A stretch of DNA of 64,000 bases, taken from NCBI RefSeq assembly GCF_032854445.1, contig NC_088295.1:65267249-65331248 (forward strand). The letters run 5' to 3'. The notes under the pieces are model-generated. The model searched no databases. It was not told the origin of the DNA and was given only the letters and a program-made list of their open reading frames with translations. This document shows positions 14,201 through 25,499 of this stretch, piece after piece (within the stretch, counting starts at the first letter, position 1; each line of letters begins with the position of its first letter). The position numbers and the translations under genes were made by a program. Source of the DNA: Liolophura sinensis. Taxonomy: Eukaryota; Mollusca; Polyplacophora; Chitonida; Chitonidae.

Positions 14201-17200
14201 GATTCCACTTTTCTGTATTTCCCCATACGTGATTCCGGTATTCTGTATTTCTCCATACCTGATTCCAGTGTTCTGCATTTCTCCACACCTGATTCCAGTG
14301 TTCTGTATTTCTCCACACCTGATTCCTGTGTTCTGTATTTCATCATCCCTGATTCCAGTGTTCTGTATTTCTCCATATCTGATGAAAAGTTTTTTACTTC
14401 CCCATACGTGATTCCGGTATTCTGTATTTCTCCATACCCGATTCCAATGTTCTGTATTTCTCCATACCTGATTCCAGTGTTCTGTATTTCTCCATACCTG
14501 ATTCCAGTGTTCTGTATTTCTCAATATCTGATGCCAATGTTTTGTACTTCTCCGTAACTGAGTCCTGTGTTTTGTATTTCTCCATACCTGATTCCAGTGT
14601 TTTGTATTTCTCTATACCCGATTCCACTTTTCTGTATTTCCCCATACCTGATTTCCCCTATATACAATGTAGTCTCGCTATAAGACGCCTCGATATAGCA
14701 TGCAATTGGATGTAACGCAACCCAAATCTTGTCTCCCAAAAATCTGTGGTGTACTTTCATGTGAGAACAGCTAAGACTGTAAATAAATAAAGATTTTCAC
14801 CAAGAAATATACATAAATAATGCAACATCATTTGCTTCATTTCCTACTGTTGGTGTGTGACCCTGTGTTATTTGATATTTTAGGCTTAAGCTTTTGCATA
14901 TTACGTGAGTATATACTATAAGCAAAAAGAAAAGAATTTTCGTATTAATAATGAAGACGTTGTAACTGGTTACATTTCCTCGCAAGTGAGTTTGATTCCA
15001 CACACACGTTTGATGTTGTATTTGCAGCATTACTTCCGCGTGTGTGTGTGGCCGTGCAGAAAACATTTCGCTCCTTGTGACAGGCATACCTCACAAAGGG
15101 ATTAATATTTGTACACTTTCAGTAAATGCTAATAACTTTAATCAGACTATTGAATGGCTATAATGCTAGGTGTAAAACTGCAGGGAGTGAGATTTGGCTT
15201 ATCAGCATAATGACAAATGACAGTTGACATGGACTCACTCACATGTTTGAGAATGGATGCTCTTCCTTTCATTTGATACCTTTACTTAGCATCATAAACA
15301 TTAAAATGGTGAACAGTATTACTGTTTTTTTCTTTAGTTCAGCAGGTATTACGCAGTCACATGATCGGCTTGACAGGGGTCTGCAGTCCGCCATTTTGAA
15401 TCTGAGACGTCTAAGTTCCGTAAGTTACTTCTGACACGAGCAGACATGGACGATTTGGATACCAAATGTAGCTGTGTTTATTTAAAAATAAAGTGGATGA
15501 AACTATGTAACTTGAATTCATCTTGCGTAAATCGTTAACATGCACCTAGTTCCGCAGATCAGCTCAAGGTAATTACGCAATAGGAGGCCAGCTTTTTAGG
15601 ATATGACTCATAGGACAGTGCTGAAATCTTTGTTCCTTAGAATACTAGCTGTATCCATAGGTGAAAAAAAATCTTATGCGTTTATAGTAAACCAACAATA
15701 AGAAAGCATTTGACAAAACACAATTTGCATCGATAAAACTTTGCTTAATGTCAGAATCATAACCTACAGGTAAGATAGACTGGAGCCCTCTATACTGGAT
15801 CTCAAGGTCATTTCATTATAGCTCCAGGTAGCCTATAACGCGTTCAGGAACCTGTCCCCAAAGCGGCTACACTGCATGTATCTGACAAGTATCATAATGA
15901 CGCAGTATTTTGTGATTTGGCTTACCTGATGCCAGTGTCCTGTTCTCATCATGTTGACTTTTGTCCAGAGGTTTGATGTCATTGAAGGACATTTCATCTT
16001 CTGAGTCTTCGTCTTCAGGAGTGACAACTGGAATGTCTAGCTTTTTCACACGGCGAGCAACAAACTTTGAGGACTTTCCTCGACTGGAAAATGAAATCAG
16101 AGTTAATTTATCATCGGCCCTGCTCATTCATAAATGTATGTGCACATTTTTTCAGACAAAGACTAAATTTAATCAAGTGGTTTACATGCAAAATTTCCCC
16201 AATATTTACATACTGAACAAAAAAACTCATGAGCAATTAAGTACACATTATCTTTAAATTATACATTTCCTTATTTATTTCATTGGTGTTTTACACCCCT
16301 ACTCAAGAATATTTCATCTATCAGGCAGCAGCCAGCATTATCCTGGTAGGAAACCGGGTAACATGTAAGTCAGGGGGAAACCCATGACTATCCACAGCTT
16401 GCTGCCAGAGCTTCCCACATTATCTTTAAGAAAGCAAAACAGATCACTCACTAATCAATGGCACAATGATGGAAGTTATGATGCAGACATATCACAAAAT
16501 CAGTACAAAGACGACTTTTGAGTACATTTCTTTTCACGAAAGCCTTATCAAATAAATCAATGATTAAAGTGCCAAATTCATTTTGGGAAAATGTGTGTAA
16601 AGAGTAGAAATCTTTAATTTTCATTCCAATGTTAAATAAAAATCAAAGTACCAGGACAAAGCCTTTTTCTCAGATTTGACGTCTGGAGTGCTATGGTAAG
16701 ACCGAAAAGGAGGCCTTGAGCAGCTTGCTGGTGGGGGAGGTGGTGGATGGTAAGCATGGCTCTCAGTCTCCATATCTATAGGGGCAGTGTTGTTATCTGC
16801 TGTCCCAGCCACATCTCCTGTATCAACTCCCAAATCTTTATTCCTGAAACAAGGTCTGCAACAAAAAGTGTACACATTTATTATTTACTTATTTGATTGC
16901 TGTTTTCCACCTTACTCACCCATTCACTTTCACTTATACGACAACTGCCGGCATTATGGTGAGAGGAAACCGGGCCGAGCCTGGGGGAAACCCATGGCCA
17001 TCCACAGGTTCCTGTCAGATCTTCCCATGGAGAGGAACTCACAGCAACCACATTGGTGAGAGGTTTCTGGATCATTGTGCCACCCTGGCGTGCTAACCCC
17101 CTTGGCCGTAGAGGCCCTGTCAAGTGTATACATACTGTCGTAAAATGGTATCCTTTCAAAGCTAATCATCACGATGTCAAATTAAAGACAGAACAACATA

Positions 17201-20200
17201 TACACTGTAACATCTTAGATGTTGCACTTTGATCATTTTTTGCCATAGCAACAGTTCCTGGTCCTGCTTAATACTAGCACCACTTTTGGCAATTAGCAAG
17301 GCTACCAAAGAGCTTGCCTGTAGGAGACACATAAATGCCAAACTTCAGCTCAATACACAATGTACTGAAAACATGAATTTGGTCCTTTATGGCAATTAAT
17401 ATGCACAGATCATCAGCAATGAATCATCCCCCGTGTGTCACTGTGCTTCATACGCATGTAAAACTTCATGCTGTACTTTCTGACATACTACCCTTAACAT
17501 TTTCTTAACATTGCTTTCTCTATTATTGTACGCCGTCACCCAGGGTGCGACAAAAGCTATGCCTGTACTTTGTACAGGCAAGCCATAAGGTATGCCCTCT
17601 CCCCATTTAATATTAAACATACTATCTAACCTTTCCTATTTCACTAGCACATTTACACAATATGCATGCAGTTAATTTATCGACTGGAATTTCTTGAGGC
17701 TCAAAGAATAATAAATGCATATTATGCATAAACCTCTAACAGAAGTTGATATTGAACTAACAGCTACAAGTACATGTAACACATAATCCAGAACATCCTG
17801 GCTGTTGATCATACTTGTGATCAGTGTGGCTGTCCTCTCTTGGCATGGCCAGGTGAGCCATTGTGTTCATCTGACTGTGCTTAGAGCTGTCGCCTCCAGT
17901 AACAGGGCAAGAGGAAAAGCCTTTGGGAAAACTGGAAGACAATTCAAGTGTTCATCAGTATCAACAATGAGTACATCTGTACATTGTCATTACACTTAAA
18001 AAACTCTGGCCCAATGGCTAAGTTGGTAAAACTTGGGCTTCCGGGGTGGCTGATCCAGGGTCAATCCTGGGTCGGGTCACACCTAATATCTTAAAAGAGG
18101 AAGTTGTAGCCTTCTTGCTTGGCGTTCAGCATAAAGGGGATAGTGCAATGACTGGTTGACCTGTATCAGTATAACTGCTCGGGTGGTGCGGCTTACTTGC
18201 CTTCGCTATTAAGTCATCTCAGTGAAGCAGCACTAGATGAAAGAGTGGTGGAAATCCGTCCAGCACATACATGTACATGCACTCTAAGGACTCCTTCATT
18301 GTCACATGAATGAAAAATTGTAAAGTACGACGCCAAACCTCCCTTGAGAAAAAAAGGAACCAAACAAATATGACATAATTAGATTTGGTCAATCATTCCA
18401 ACAGCTGCAATGTACTTTTTCAGATGTGTGTTTTTATATTACCACTTACATGTACATGTATATGTGGAGGGACCAGTTTTGCAAAGATGTCGCACACGTA
18501 CGATAATCGCACATATTGGACAAAGGTACGGTAATAGTGACGTACAAACTATCGTACGACAAAATCGTCATACGCCGCTTTGTGAAACTTGGCCCAATGT
18601 TGTAAATAAAATCATTTTGAACTTAAGGGATGAATTTCTGAAAAATTACACATGTTAACAGAATGTCACAATGAAAAAATAAAACAATGAGTGTTTTTCA
18701 TAGCATATTAAGTTGCTGATTTTACAATATTCAATATTTATGCCCTTTTACACCAGCTGTTGGGGTTTAGGGTTAGTCAGAACCTGGAAATTTAAGACCT
18801 ATAAATAACACAACAGCAATGACACAGGTTCAGGGGTGGAGGGGACTGACAAGAGTATATGCAAAGTTATATATCCTCTACAGCGGACTAAGTGTTTGTC
18901 TGTCCTTGTCAGTATTTGTGAGCCAAATCATATCTGTTGTACAGCACGCAGTCAGTGGTTGTCCACTGATCAATATCAGGTGGAGTCAAATGTCACAAAG
19001 CAGCCTACACAGAGACAATTATACTTATTTGTTGTACAGTGAAATGAGCACTTGTCTGCAACAATCAGTTTGTTTGAGTCAAATGTGACTAAAAAGTATA
19101 CTACATGTATGTGACAATAATACATAGATTTCAAGTTTACGGCATGCACAACTTGCTGCACACGGCATACAGTAAAATCATCTGTCGTCAACCAATATCA
19201 GTTCAATGCTACACAGAAGACTACACTGATGCAAACATACTTGTTGTACAGTACTGTCAGTGGTTGTCCACCAATATCAGGAGTTCAATGTTACACAGAA
19301 GACTACACTGATACAAACATACTTATTGTATAGTGCCGTCAGTGGTTGTCCACCAATCTCAGAATGAGTCTAATGTCACACAGAAGCCCGCAATGAGACA
19401 GTCATACTTACTTGTTGCACAGTGGAGCAAGTGGTTGTCTGCTATTATCAGTATGACTCAAATCCCCAGTATTGTCCAGACTTTTAGTATTGCCACTTTG
19501 GTTTTTTTCAGCTGCAAATAAAAGAATTTCACTTTTGGGTCTAACACAGACACCACTAAAACATACATAATCAGTTTTTCTATGACAATTTGGAAAATAC
19601 TCTTCTATTCAAGTATAGCATATCTCACCTCCATTTTCTCATACTAACAAAGCTGGTGCTTGATATATGATCACATTTTCACATGTTTTGGAAAAGCTGA
19701 TTCATTTCACTGTTGCTTAACTCCAGAAGGTTTTTTCCTTTATACAATGGCAATCAGTTTTAGAGATGGAGGAAAATGGAGTGCGCGGGTTAAACCACCA
19801 ACTTTTGGCATGATACTAGTGAGCTTTCCAACATAGTATCTCCAGATAAGCATGCCATACTGGTGGTAGCCAAGTGGTCTTCACCAAATGTTAGAATGCA
19901 AAAATGGTCCTTCTCCAAACTTCTCCAATTGCATATTGTCACCATGACTCCACAAACAGTAAAAGCAGTGTAATGTACAAATTCCCTGTTCAAGGCGTGG
20001 TTAAGACTCGCACCTTGTGTACTCCAGCAAATGAAAGGCAAGAACCTTAACCACTCGTCCATGACATGCTCCTTCTGTTAAAATTATCAGACGCACACGT
20101 ATTTCACTTTTCAGAAAATGTTTATCATTACAGCACCAGAAAATTTACATGATACAGCAAATAATTATGAGCTTATGACTATTCACATACAAGTGTATAA

Positions 20201-23200
20201 ATTATAGCTCCAAGCATACATTTGCCCGTGAAACAGGAGAGCACAATACGTAAAAACATTCCAAAGCAGACATTCTGGTGTAACCATATGAACATGGAAC
20301 TTACTTTCACTCTTAAGGCATGCCTCCATTTCTTCCTCAGTAAGCAATTGTGACCTCCCTTCTTCGAAACTGATGAAGGCTTTCTGAAGAAGACTGGACG
20401 GCTGGACATCAAACATTTTGGCTTTCTCTAAAATCTTTTTACACTTGCCCGGAGCACCTGATACAAGATATCAGAAGAATGTCAAGACTTTTTGTTGTAG
20501 CTGTAGTACATGTATGAGTCCTCATACATACAAGCAGGTTTGATTAAGAAAGCTACATGTAGTAGGAACACAGCCAGCTGAACATTAATACATCAAGCAT
20601 ATGTAAATTTCACTATTCTCTAGAGCACCATAATATATTTCACTATCAGCAAAAACAACATTCAATCTACTATTATAATATATTAGGATAATTCACAACA
20701 CTTTACATTCACACATACATGTATTCTTACAGGGTTCGTACAGGTATATGAAAATGAAATTCAAGGAGTTTTCCAGGAGTTTATTTGTCATTTTCAAGGC
20801 TAGTTTAAACATACCATGGCGCAAATTATAGACTATATTCTAAGTCTGAATTATAGATTCTTTAATTTGCAAGCATGTATATTGAATAGTACGCTTGCTT
20901 TCACAAGAAATATCTGAGTAATGGCCAAGTAATCGCCATACAACTGTGTTGTTGTTGTTTCGCCGAGATGAGGCCGTTTGAAATGAAAGTAATTGGATTA
21001 TTTTCATTAGAAAAATTACAAAAATCTGCTAAAAACCCCAGAAAACTCTCATGGTAGATTATGTATAACGTTTGTATTTTTTCTTAAGTAAATAAATTTG
21101 TCGCCAAAAACATTCGCATTTTTTCAAATTTTATCACCATTTCAAAAAATTGTTCTCAATCTGCGACAATGACGAGTGTCAGCGAAAGCCCTGATGATGC
21201 GAAAATTATCTGCGGGCTCCCGATATAGACTCGGCAGTAAGCAGACAATATTTAAGTTCAGGACAAACTCAGAGTTCCAGGAGTATTTGTCTGTTATAAG
21301 GACTTTCAAGTAATTGAAAATGAAATTGTATTTTTCAAGCACTTTCAAGGGGTTTCAAGGACTGTGCACTCCCTGTCTTAATATAGAGAGTTGATGAGAA
21401 TGTGGCCATGAAGTCATCACCATGCTTTATTTATTTTTTTCAGCAGTGATAACCAAAAACAAACATATGGATTCAATGGGGGACAGACAGGCTGGCCAGA
21501 AAGGTTCAAATCGCAGCAGAACGAATAGTTTTCCTATGACACTACAGTGCTTGTGTACTACATTGGTGTTTTATGAGCACACATGCACTAATAACTGAGA
21601 CTGATAATGGAAAGAACAAAGTAGTCCATAGCTTTAGACTGCTTTGTTACATGAAGGAAAGAGTTTCACAAGTACCCCAATGAGCTCTGCCCATCCCTGG
21701 CCAATGCATGAATATTAAGAGATCAGAACAGACTTTACATGTACTTTAGCACATGCATTTCAACATTAACAAGGTCTTTATCACCAGCCAAAGGACGTTA
21801 TGTTTTTACCATTGTTTTTTTTGTGTCTGTCAGCAACTTCAATACAGAAAGAAGTATAAGCAACACTCCATTATAGTTCGGTGACAATCTGGATCCAGGG
21901 CATTTTTTAATGATTTTTCATCTCTTTAAATGTGCCTACAAATTTACCTAAAACATTATACACAGATTTTGATGAGACTTTGTATATAACTTGGCCATGG
22001 CATAGAGCACCAACCATTTCTGATCTGGATCAACAAGTAGGAATTTTTGGAAAGATTGTTCACCATTGACAGACGTTCGTCTCTCTGCCTGACAGAAACT
22101 TTGCAAAATATCTTACAAAATGGTTTCATAGGCAGAGGGGTTTGGAGTGCCTGTGGTAAACAATTGGCTTTTGGCAAGTTACCAACAAACCTTCCCATCG
22201 CGGGACATACAGTATGATACTGGTGGAAGACAAGTATGTCTAGTCAACCAATGTTAGAGAGCGCGAACAGCTAAATGAGAATTGTCAATCGCCTACTGTC
22301 ACCAATGCCACACAACTAGTGACAGTAGGGGAATCCATAAAATTCCTGTCCAAGGTTGGGAGTGAACCTTTGCCTTGTGTACATGTCCTAGTGATTGAAA
22401 GACAAGGGCCAGTTTCATGAAGTTTACTTCGTGTTAAAGTGCCTTTAGCTAAGCGCACTTTATATCTCTACAGCATACGTTGTCATGGTAGTTAAGGGCT
22501 TACTTAGATACATGTAAGTCACCTTCATGAAACCGGCCCCAGGTATTTTAATCAATCGACCCAGACCCACTCCCTCCATGTTAGAAGAACAAAATGGATA
22601 GCGCACAAAGTTAAAGTAAAAGAAAGCTTAACTATGAAGTGATGTTCATCATAAAGACAACTGAAAACTATACTTAAAATTACTTTTGCTTATTTTTTCA
22701 CATTTTTGTAAAACTGTTGAAAGGCATTCAAATATCTGAATGCTATGGTGGGCTTTACGAGCTATATTGAAGGTATCTAGGAACTCTGACATCATATCAC
22801 CTTTTTTGGCTGATGATTAACACGAAGGAAAAAATTTTGGGGAACACTATTTCAGTTCTCTGTTGCTCATGGGAAAAAAAGACGTCTTCCAACATTCAGT
22901 GTCGTGATTAGAGCTGGAAAAATTCCTTTGACATCAGAGTTCCTAAATTCTGATAGTATGGTCCATAAAGCCTGCCTTAAAACTCAAAAGTTTGAGCAGC
23001 TTTAACTCTTTTCACAAAAAATTTAAAAAGACAAATCAAAGTATATTTATGCATAGTTTTAAGTGGTCTATTTAGTGATGCCTACTTCAATTTTCAGAGG
23101 TCTTTTCCTATAAAGCAGATAAATATCAAACATGTAGAACTGTGGACAGTTGTGAAGAAAACCAAAGAGAATGAAAACAGTGATGCCTCCAATCGCTGCA

Positions 23201-25085
23201 GGAATCATGAATCAGGAGATGAGGATCTTAAACTGACCTTGTCTGAGCTCAAACTGTGCAGCTGCGATGTAAACGACAGCCAGTCTCTTTATGTTCACAC
23301 GTGCATAGTTAAACAGGGCACGGGCATCATCAGGGCTATATTGACTAGAAAGTAAAACGAGGAAACAATTAAAATGCTCAAAACGTTAAACACACTGGTA
23401 CAGCTTGAAACACGAGTCTTTTATTCCCATTTTGGTGTTAAGAGCTATTACAGTAACAGGAAAACGGTCCAAAGTTGCACTGGTTCACAGAGCTCCATAG
23501 GGAAGAAAAAGGAATAATGTGTTGTTCATAGGTATCAAATAGCTGTATAAATTATATCAGAAAAGATAACTGTGGTGTGGGTTTTGTTAAAAAAAGACCC
23601 GATGTCTCACATAACACGTACAGTACAAAAAAAAACAATTTTTTTGTGTGCATATTTTTCACTAAAAAAAATCCAAAAATTTAAAATTATAAATCCACAA
23701 TTTTATTACATCCAACCTTGATGTTTTTCAGATTTTTCTGTTTTTGAAAATTTTCAATCTCATACATGCATCTTAACTTGGAAAAATGCCAGAATAGTCC
23801 ACACTTCTTATGAATTTTTTACTTTTATTTAAAATGAAAACTTTAATTGGTGTGGCCTTGCCATGAATGAAGTTAACTGCACAAGGGACAAGAACGGCAT
23901 ACTGAGGATTACTGGTACATGATTGTTACATTTCACATTTGTACGATAATCTGCAAGCAATATGATTACCTATAAATAACAAAATGATTAAAAATTACCT
24001 TTTCAAATTTGCATACTCGATCAGTAGGATGGCATATGAGACATTTCTCTTATTTTCAGCTAAAGACATTGCCTAAAAATTAAAAATATATATGGTTACA
24101 TGTATGTGAACAAACATGTGCAACATGCAAATCACATTTATGAGACGACATATGATATATTCTCTATTCAGGCATGTCAGTGCTGAATACACTTCACATT
24201 GCATTACAAATCTTTATATGAAAATTCACGTTCAATATGTTTCCTCTAAATATGAAACCAATGATAAGATCAGCTAAACTTTCTAAATTTCCACAGCTTC
24301 CAGGGGAAGTAAATGTTTTCTGTTACAGCCCAGCACTGCAGACATGATAGAAGGTACAAATATGGTGCTGACATGGCTAATTATAACACTAAATATTCTA
24401 ATAGCCATATTAGCATATTTGAAAATAATTTGTTTACCTGATAAAATTATTTGATTTGTTACTTATATAACTCTCGGAAGAGAGTCCACCTTCATAGAAA
24501 CAGGGTCTCACCTTAATAGCTAAGTCATAAGTACCACACAGAAAGTTGTGACGACTGACAGGATCTGGGAATTCCACACTATGCTTGATAAACCGTGTGT
24601 AATTCAGCCAATCCTCTGCCTTGTTACCGTTCTCCTGTATCTGCATAGCTTTGGCTGTGTGATCTGGGCATACAATAATGACATTTAGAAATCAGCTGAA
24701 AACATTTAAGTCATCTGTAGTGCCTCCAATTTGGGCTCTTGCCTCAAAGTTTTTTTGACAGAAATCACCAATGAAGTGACCACAGCTGCTGCCGGCTACT
24801 TAATTTCCACACTGATGTACAGGTGGGGCCTTAGTTTTCTTAACAACAAAAAAAAAAAAAACATTTTGTACTGCTTACATTTCTTTATGGCTTATAAATT
24901 CATACATGCAATAAGCAATTGATAGTCTGTATGGTAAATGTGGCTTATAAACACAAAATGCATCAGGATAGTTACTCACCCAGTGATTCCCCACTAACAG
25001 TTCCTCGTTTTGCTGGGCCTGCATCTTTCTCTCTTGCCTGAAATGACCCAAGCTTCTGCCACAGTGCTGCCATATTACTGGCCAT
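4252..25085 (-). CDS. TTK: Dual-specificity protein kinase TTK (Mps1), 19 coding exons
   Basis: Mps1 is the kinetochore kinase that drives the spindle-assembly checkpoint. Exons by my splice calls, 5' to 3' (complement): 24980-25085, 24512-24663, 23999-24072, 23238-23344, 20305-20457, 19412-19511, 17815-17931, 16652-16855, 15926-16083, 11416-11842, 10965-11055, 10569-10646, 8948-9105, 7893-8059, 7182-7402, 6639-6816, 5960-6038, 5209-5297, 4252-4308. All have AG acceptors and GT donors, and phases chain throughout except for one extra base in exon 16 (6726-6729). The product is about 904 aa; human TTK is 857. Order: N-terminal TPR module, low-complexity linker, kinase domain, and a C-tail with the family's NSPNS segment. 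The kinase has [25 protein letters not shown] and SPEAI motifs. The start is the first ATG after a 5' acceptor ([10 protein letters not shown]). Confidence 0.95.
5960..10646 (-). CDS. TTK: TTK exons 12-17: protein kinase domain
   Basis: Residues about 564-856. Glycine loop GKGGSSK (583-589) in exon 12; ATP-binding Lys605 (GIKYVDL) in exon 13; hinge MELGDTDL in exon 14. Catalytic Asp703 in HSDLKPAN and Asp720 of DFG in exon 15, followed by an activation segment with RTSVV and [12 protein letters not shown]. Exon 16 has [15 protein letters not shown] and exon 17 has [13 protein letters not shown]. All residues needed for phosphotransfer are present, so an active kinase is expected. The APE-equivalent motif reads SPE where human has PPE. 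Exon 16 contains one extra base (see 6726-6729). Confidence 0.95.
6088..6345. repeat. 18-bp minisatellite in TTK intron 16
   Basis: About 14 diverged units with consensus close to caccaatacgaggattaa. It lies about 50 bp upstream, in transcript direction, of the exon 17 acceptor. Unlike the other intronic arrays I see no similarity between the unit and the neighbouring splice junctions. Confidence 0.85.
6390..6490 (-). mobile_element. Fragment of SINE family 3
   Basis: Shares the segments tgtttaacacc, ggaggaaactggaatgc and taaaccattggcaaa with the longer copies at 9715-10025, 19690-20085 and 22125-22567. Only the tail-proximal part remains. Confidence 0.5.
6726..6729 (-). other. TTK: Single-base frame disruption in TTK exon 16
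   Basis: Exon 16 is 178 nt, but the flanking exons require 177. Upstream of this GGGG run (CCCC on the coding strand) the frame encodes [11 protein letters not shown]; downstream only the +1-shifted frame encodes [16 protein letters not shown], which matches TTK. Removing one base of the run restores family sequence and phase with exon 17. The likeliest causes are a homopolymer sequencing/assembly error or a polymorphic null allele. Confidence 0.85.
9237..9350. repeat. Dispersed repeat shared between two TTK introns
   Basis: Shares ggtgttttatgag, acacatgca, catagcttt and tttgttacag/tttgttacat, in the same order, with 21561-21690. No coding capacity. A SINE or MITE of unknown family is likely. 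It lies in intron 12. Confidence 0.5.
9715..10025 (-). mobile_element. tRNA-derived SINE, family 3, diverged
   Basis: On the minus strand, the right end (tcgagtctgacacaagcc region) is B-box-like. The body shares catactcaagaag, ataaactactgacctttgg and caagttacta with the copies at 19690 and 22125. It lies in TTK intron 12. Confidence 0.55.
10965..19511 (-). CDS. TTK: TTK exons 6-11: variable linker
   Basis: Residues about 198-563, rich in Ser, Thr, Pro and Asn, with a run of six prolines in exon 8 and an acidic stretch ([10 protein letters not shown]) in exon 9. This linker is poorly conserved in the family, so the exons were placed by phase. Exons 6 (100 nt), 7 (117), 8 (204), 9 (158), 10 (427) and 11 (91) all link without a frame break. 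Donors of exons 6 and 7 are AA|GTAAGT and AA|GTATGA. Donors of exons 6 and 9 resemble the units of tandem arrays in the introns that follow them. Confidence 0.88.
11121..11195 (-). mobile_element. SINE family 1, 3'-end fragment
   Basis: Matches only the tail-proximal part of the family (gattggtgttttatgctgta and ggcagtcagcatggg). 5'-truncated copy in TTK intron 10. Confidence 0.65.
11899..12140 (-). mobile_element. tRNA-derived SINE, family 1
   Basis: Full segment order on the minus strand, from ggggcctctgtggcctattg to an AAATAAATAAATAA tail. It sits about 55 bp beyond the exon 10 acceptor, in TTK intron 9. Diverged but nearly complete. Confidence 0.8.
12545..14655 (-). repeat. 30-bp minisatellite in TTK intron 9, resembling the exon 9 splice donor
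   Basis: About 70 units with plus-strand consensus gattccagtgttctgtat + ttctccatacct, period exactly 30 bp. On the transcribed (minus) strand each unit reads ACACTGGAATCAG|GTATGG. TTK exon 9 ends ACACTGGCATCAG|GTAAGC (15926). Over 24 aligned positions 20 match, in the same reading frame (RTLES|G in the array, RTLAS|G in the exon). Higher-order duplication is visible: a block with catcatccctcattctag and gatgaaaag recurs near 13100, 13491 and 13852. The period is ten codons, so long spurious frames (EKYRTLESG repeats) appear on both strands. Confidence 0.9.
16271..16420 (-). mobile_element. SINE family 1, truncated
   Basis: Tail-proximal half of the family in TTK intron 8 (cattggtgttttacaccc, ctactcaagaatatttc, ggcagcagccagcatta). 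The tRNA-like head is missing. Confidence 0.7.
16880..17117 (-). mobile_element. tRNA-derived SINE, family 1
   Basis: In TTK intron 7, immediately upstream of exon 8 in the transcript. The head on the minus strand is gggcctctacggccaag; the body has gggccgagcctgggggaaa; the tail is AAATAAGTAAAT. There is a short internal deletion near the B-box position. Confidence 0.75.
18003..18352 (+). mobile_element. tRNA-derived SINE, family 2
   Basis: The head is tRNA-like: tggcccaatggctaagttgg resembles an A box and gggtcaatcctgggtc a B box. The body (aaagaggaagttgtagcc, gatagtgcaatgactgg, tcagtataactgctcggg) recurs at 54800-55102. The tail segment (gaaaaattgtaaagtacgac) also occurs alone at 31441-31500 and 39688-39750. 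It sits in TTK intron 6, antisense to the gene. Confidence 0.75.
18466..18598. mobile_element. MITE-like foldback, GGGMCMRGTTTYRCAAAG ends
   Basis: The left end gggaccagttttgcaaag and the reverse complement of the right end, gggccaagtttcacaaag, are imperfect inverted repeats about 130 bp apart. The interior has further inverted segments (gtacgataatcgcac; actatcgtacgac). Its ends match those of the element at 22408-22542, so both belong to one family. Confidence 0.65.
18880..19411 (-). repeat. 82-90 bp tandem array built on the TTK exon 6 3' end and donor
   Basis: About six diverged units lie directly downstream (in the transcript) of exon 6. Anchors of the unit (gtcagtggttgtcc or equivalent) fall at 18951, 19256, 19338 and, within the exon, about 19427, with spacings of 82 and 89 for adjacent ones. 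On the coding strand the exon ends CTGTGCAACAA|GTAAGTATG. Units read CTGTACAACAA|GTATGTTTG or close variants, keeping the exon-intron junction and the GT. Divergence is higher than in the 93-bp arrays of the neighbouring gene, so this array looks older. Confidence 0.75.
19690..20085 (-). mobile_element. tRNA-derived SINE, family 3
   Basis: On the minus strand the head is catggacgagtggttaagg (A-box-like, of the tRNA-Leu/Ser style), followed by ggtgcgagtcttaaccac (B-box-like). A long body shared with 22125-22567 follows. Located in TTK intron 5 downstream of exon 5. Confidence 0.65.
20305..25085 (-). CDS. TTK: TTK exons 1-5: N-terminal TPR module
   Basis: Covers about residues 1-197. Exon 2 carries [10 protein letters not shown], which matches the start of the TTK TPR module. 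Exon 3 carries [11 protein letters not shown]. Exon 4 carries SPDDARALF and [12 protein letters not shown]. Exon 5 carries [20 protein letters not shown] and LLTEEEMEA, matching the family's last TPR helices and the following acidic helix. In characterised orthologues this module supports kinetochore localisation. Exons are 106, 152, 74, 107 and 153 nt. Intron 4 (20458-23237) is the largest here and contains SINE and MITE insertions. Confidence 0.92.
21561..21690. repeat. Dispersed repeat, second copy (TTK intron 4)
   Basis: Partner of 9237-9350: shares ggtgttttatgag, acacatgca, catagcttt and tttgttacat in order. The remainder of intron 4 (20458-23237) holds only these repeats and unassigned AT-rich DNA. 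Confidence 0.5.
22125..22567 (-). mobile_element. SINE family 3 copy interrupted by a MITE
   Basis: The body segments (gtaaacaattggcttttgg, caagttaccaacaaa, gatactggtgg) match the 19690-20085 copy. The tRNA-like head (gggtcgattgattaaaat on the minus strand) is separated from the body by the element at 22408-22542. Nested insertion, so the MITE is younger. Confidence 0.6.
22408..22542. mobile_element. MITE-like foldback nested in a SINE
   Basis: The left end gggccagtttcatgaag and the right end cttcatgaaaccggccc are inverted repeats (16 of 17 positions agree). They are about 135 bp apart with no coding capacity. Same family as 18466-18598. Confidence 0.75.
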
Positions 25086-25499
25086 TCTGCAGGAACAAGG
25101 CTTTTAAACATCTAATCTTTCATGTGGGTCTGCAATCAAATGACAAAATCAACTGGAACAAAAACTAAACAGCACAACATTAAAACTGAAATCGGAATGA
25201 ATTCAAGTTTAAAATGTTTGTTTTTATGACATAAAACTTAGCACAGTATTGATTACAATGAAATATAAGACATTTGCATCTGAAGTTTCCAAACTCATAG
25301 CCCAGAAAGACTCCAACTCTGGCCTTAAATTGCTTGGCCCAGTGTAGTTACACCAGCTAAGCTTTGGGTTAATGTAGGCTTACAACATACCCAAACAATT
25401 GAAGCCATCTGAATCCGAATACATTCAAATACTTCACAATCATTTCAAATCGGTAAATCTAGAACTCAAATCAGATGCACTCGAACCAGTCAGTGTCAC

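Noticed and set aside
12536-14760. Many open frames with EKYRTLESG or YLIPVFCIS repeats on both strands
   Set aside because: By-products of the 30-bp (10-codon) array in TTK intron 9.
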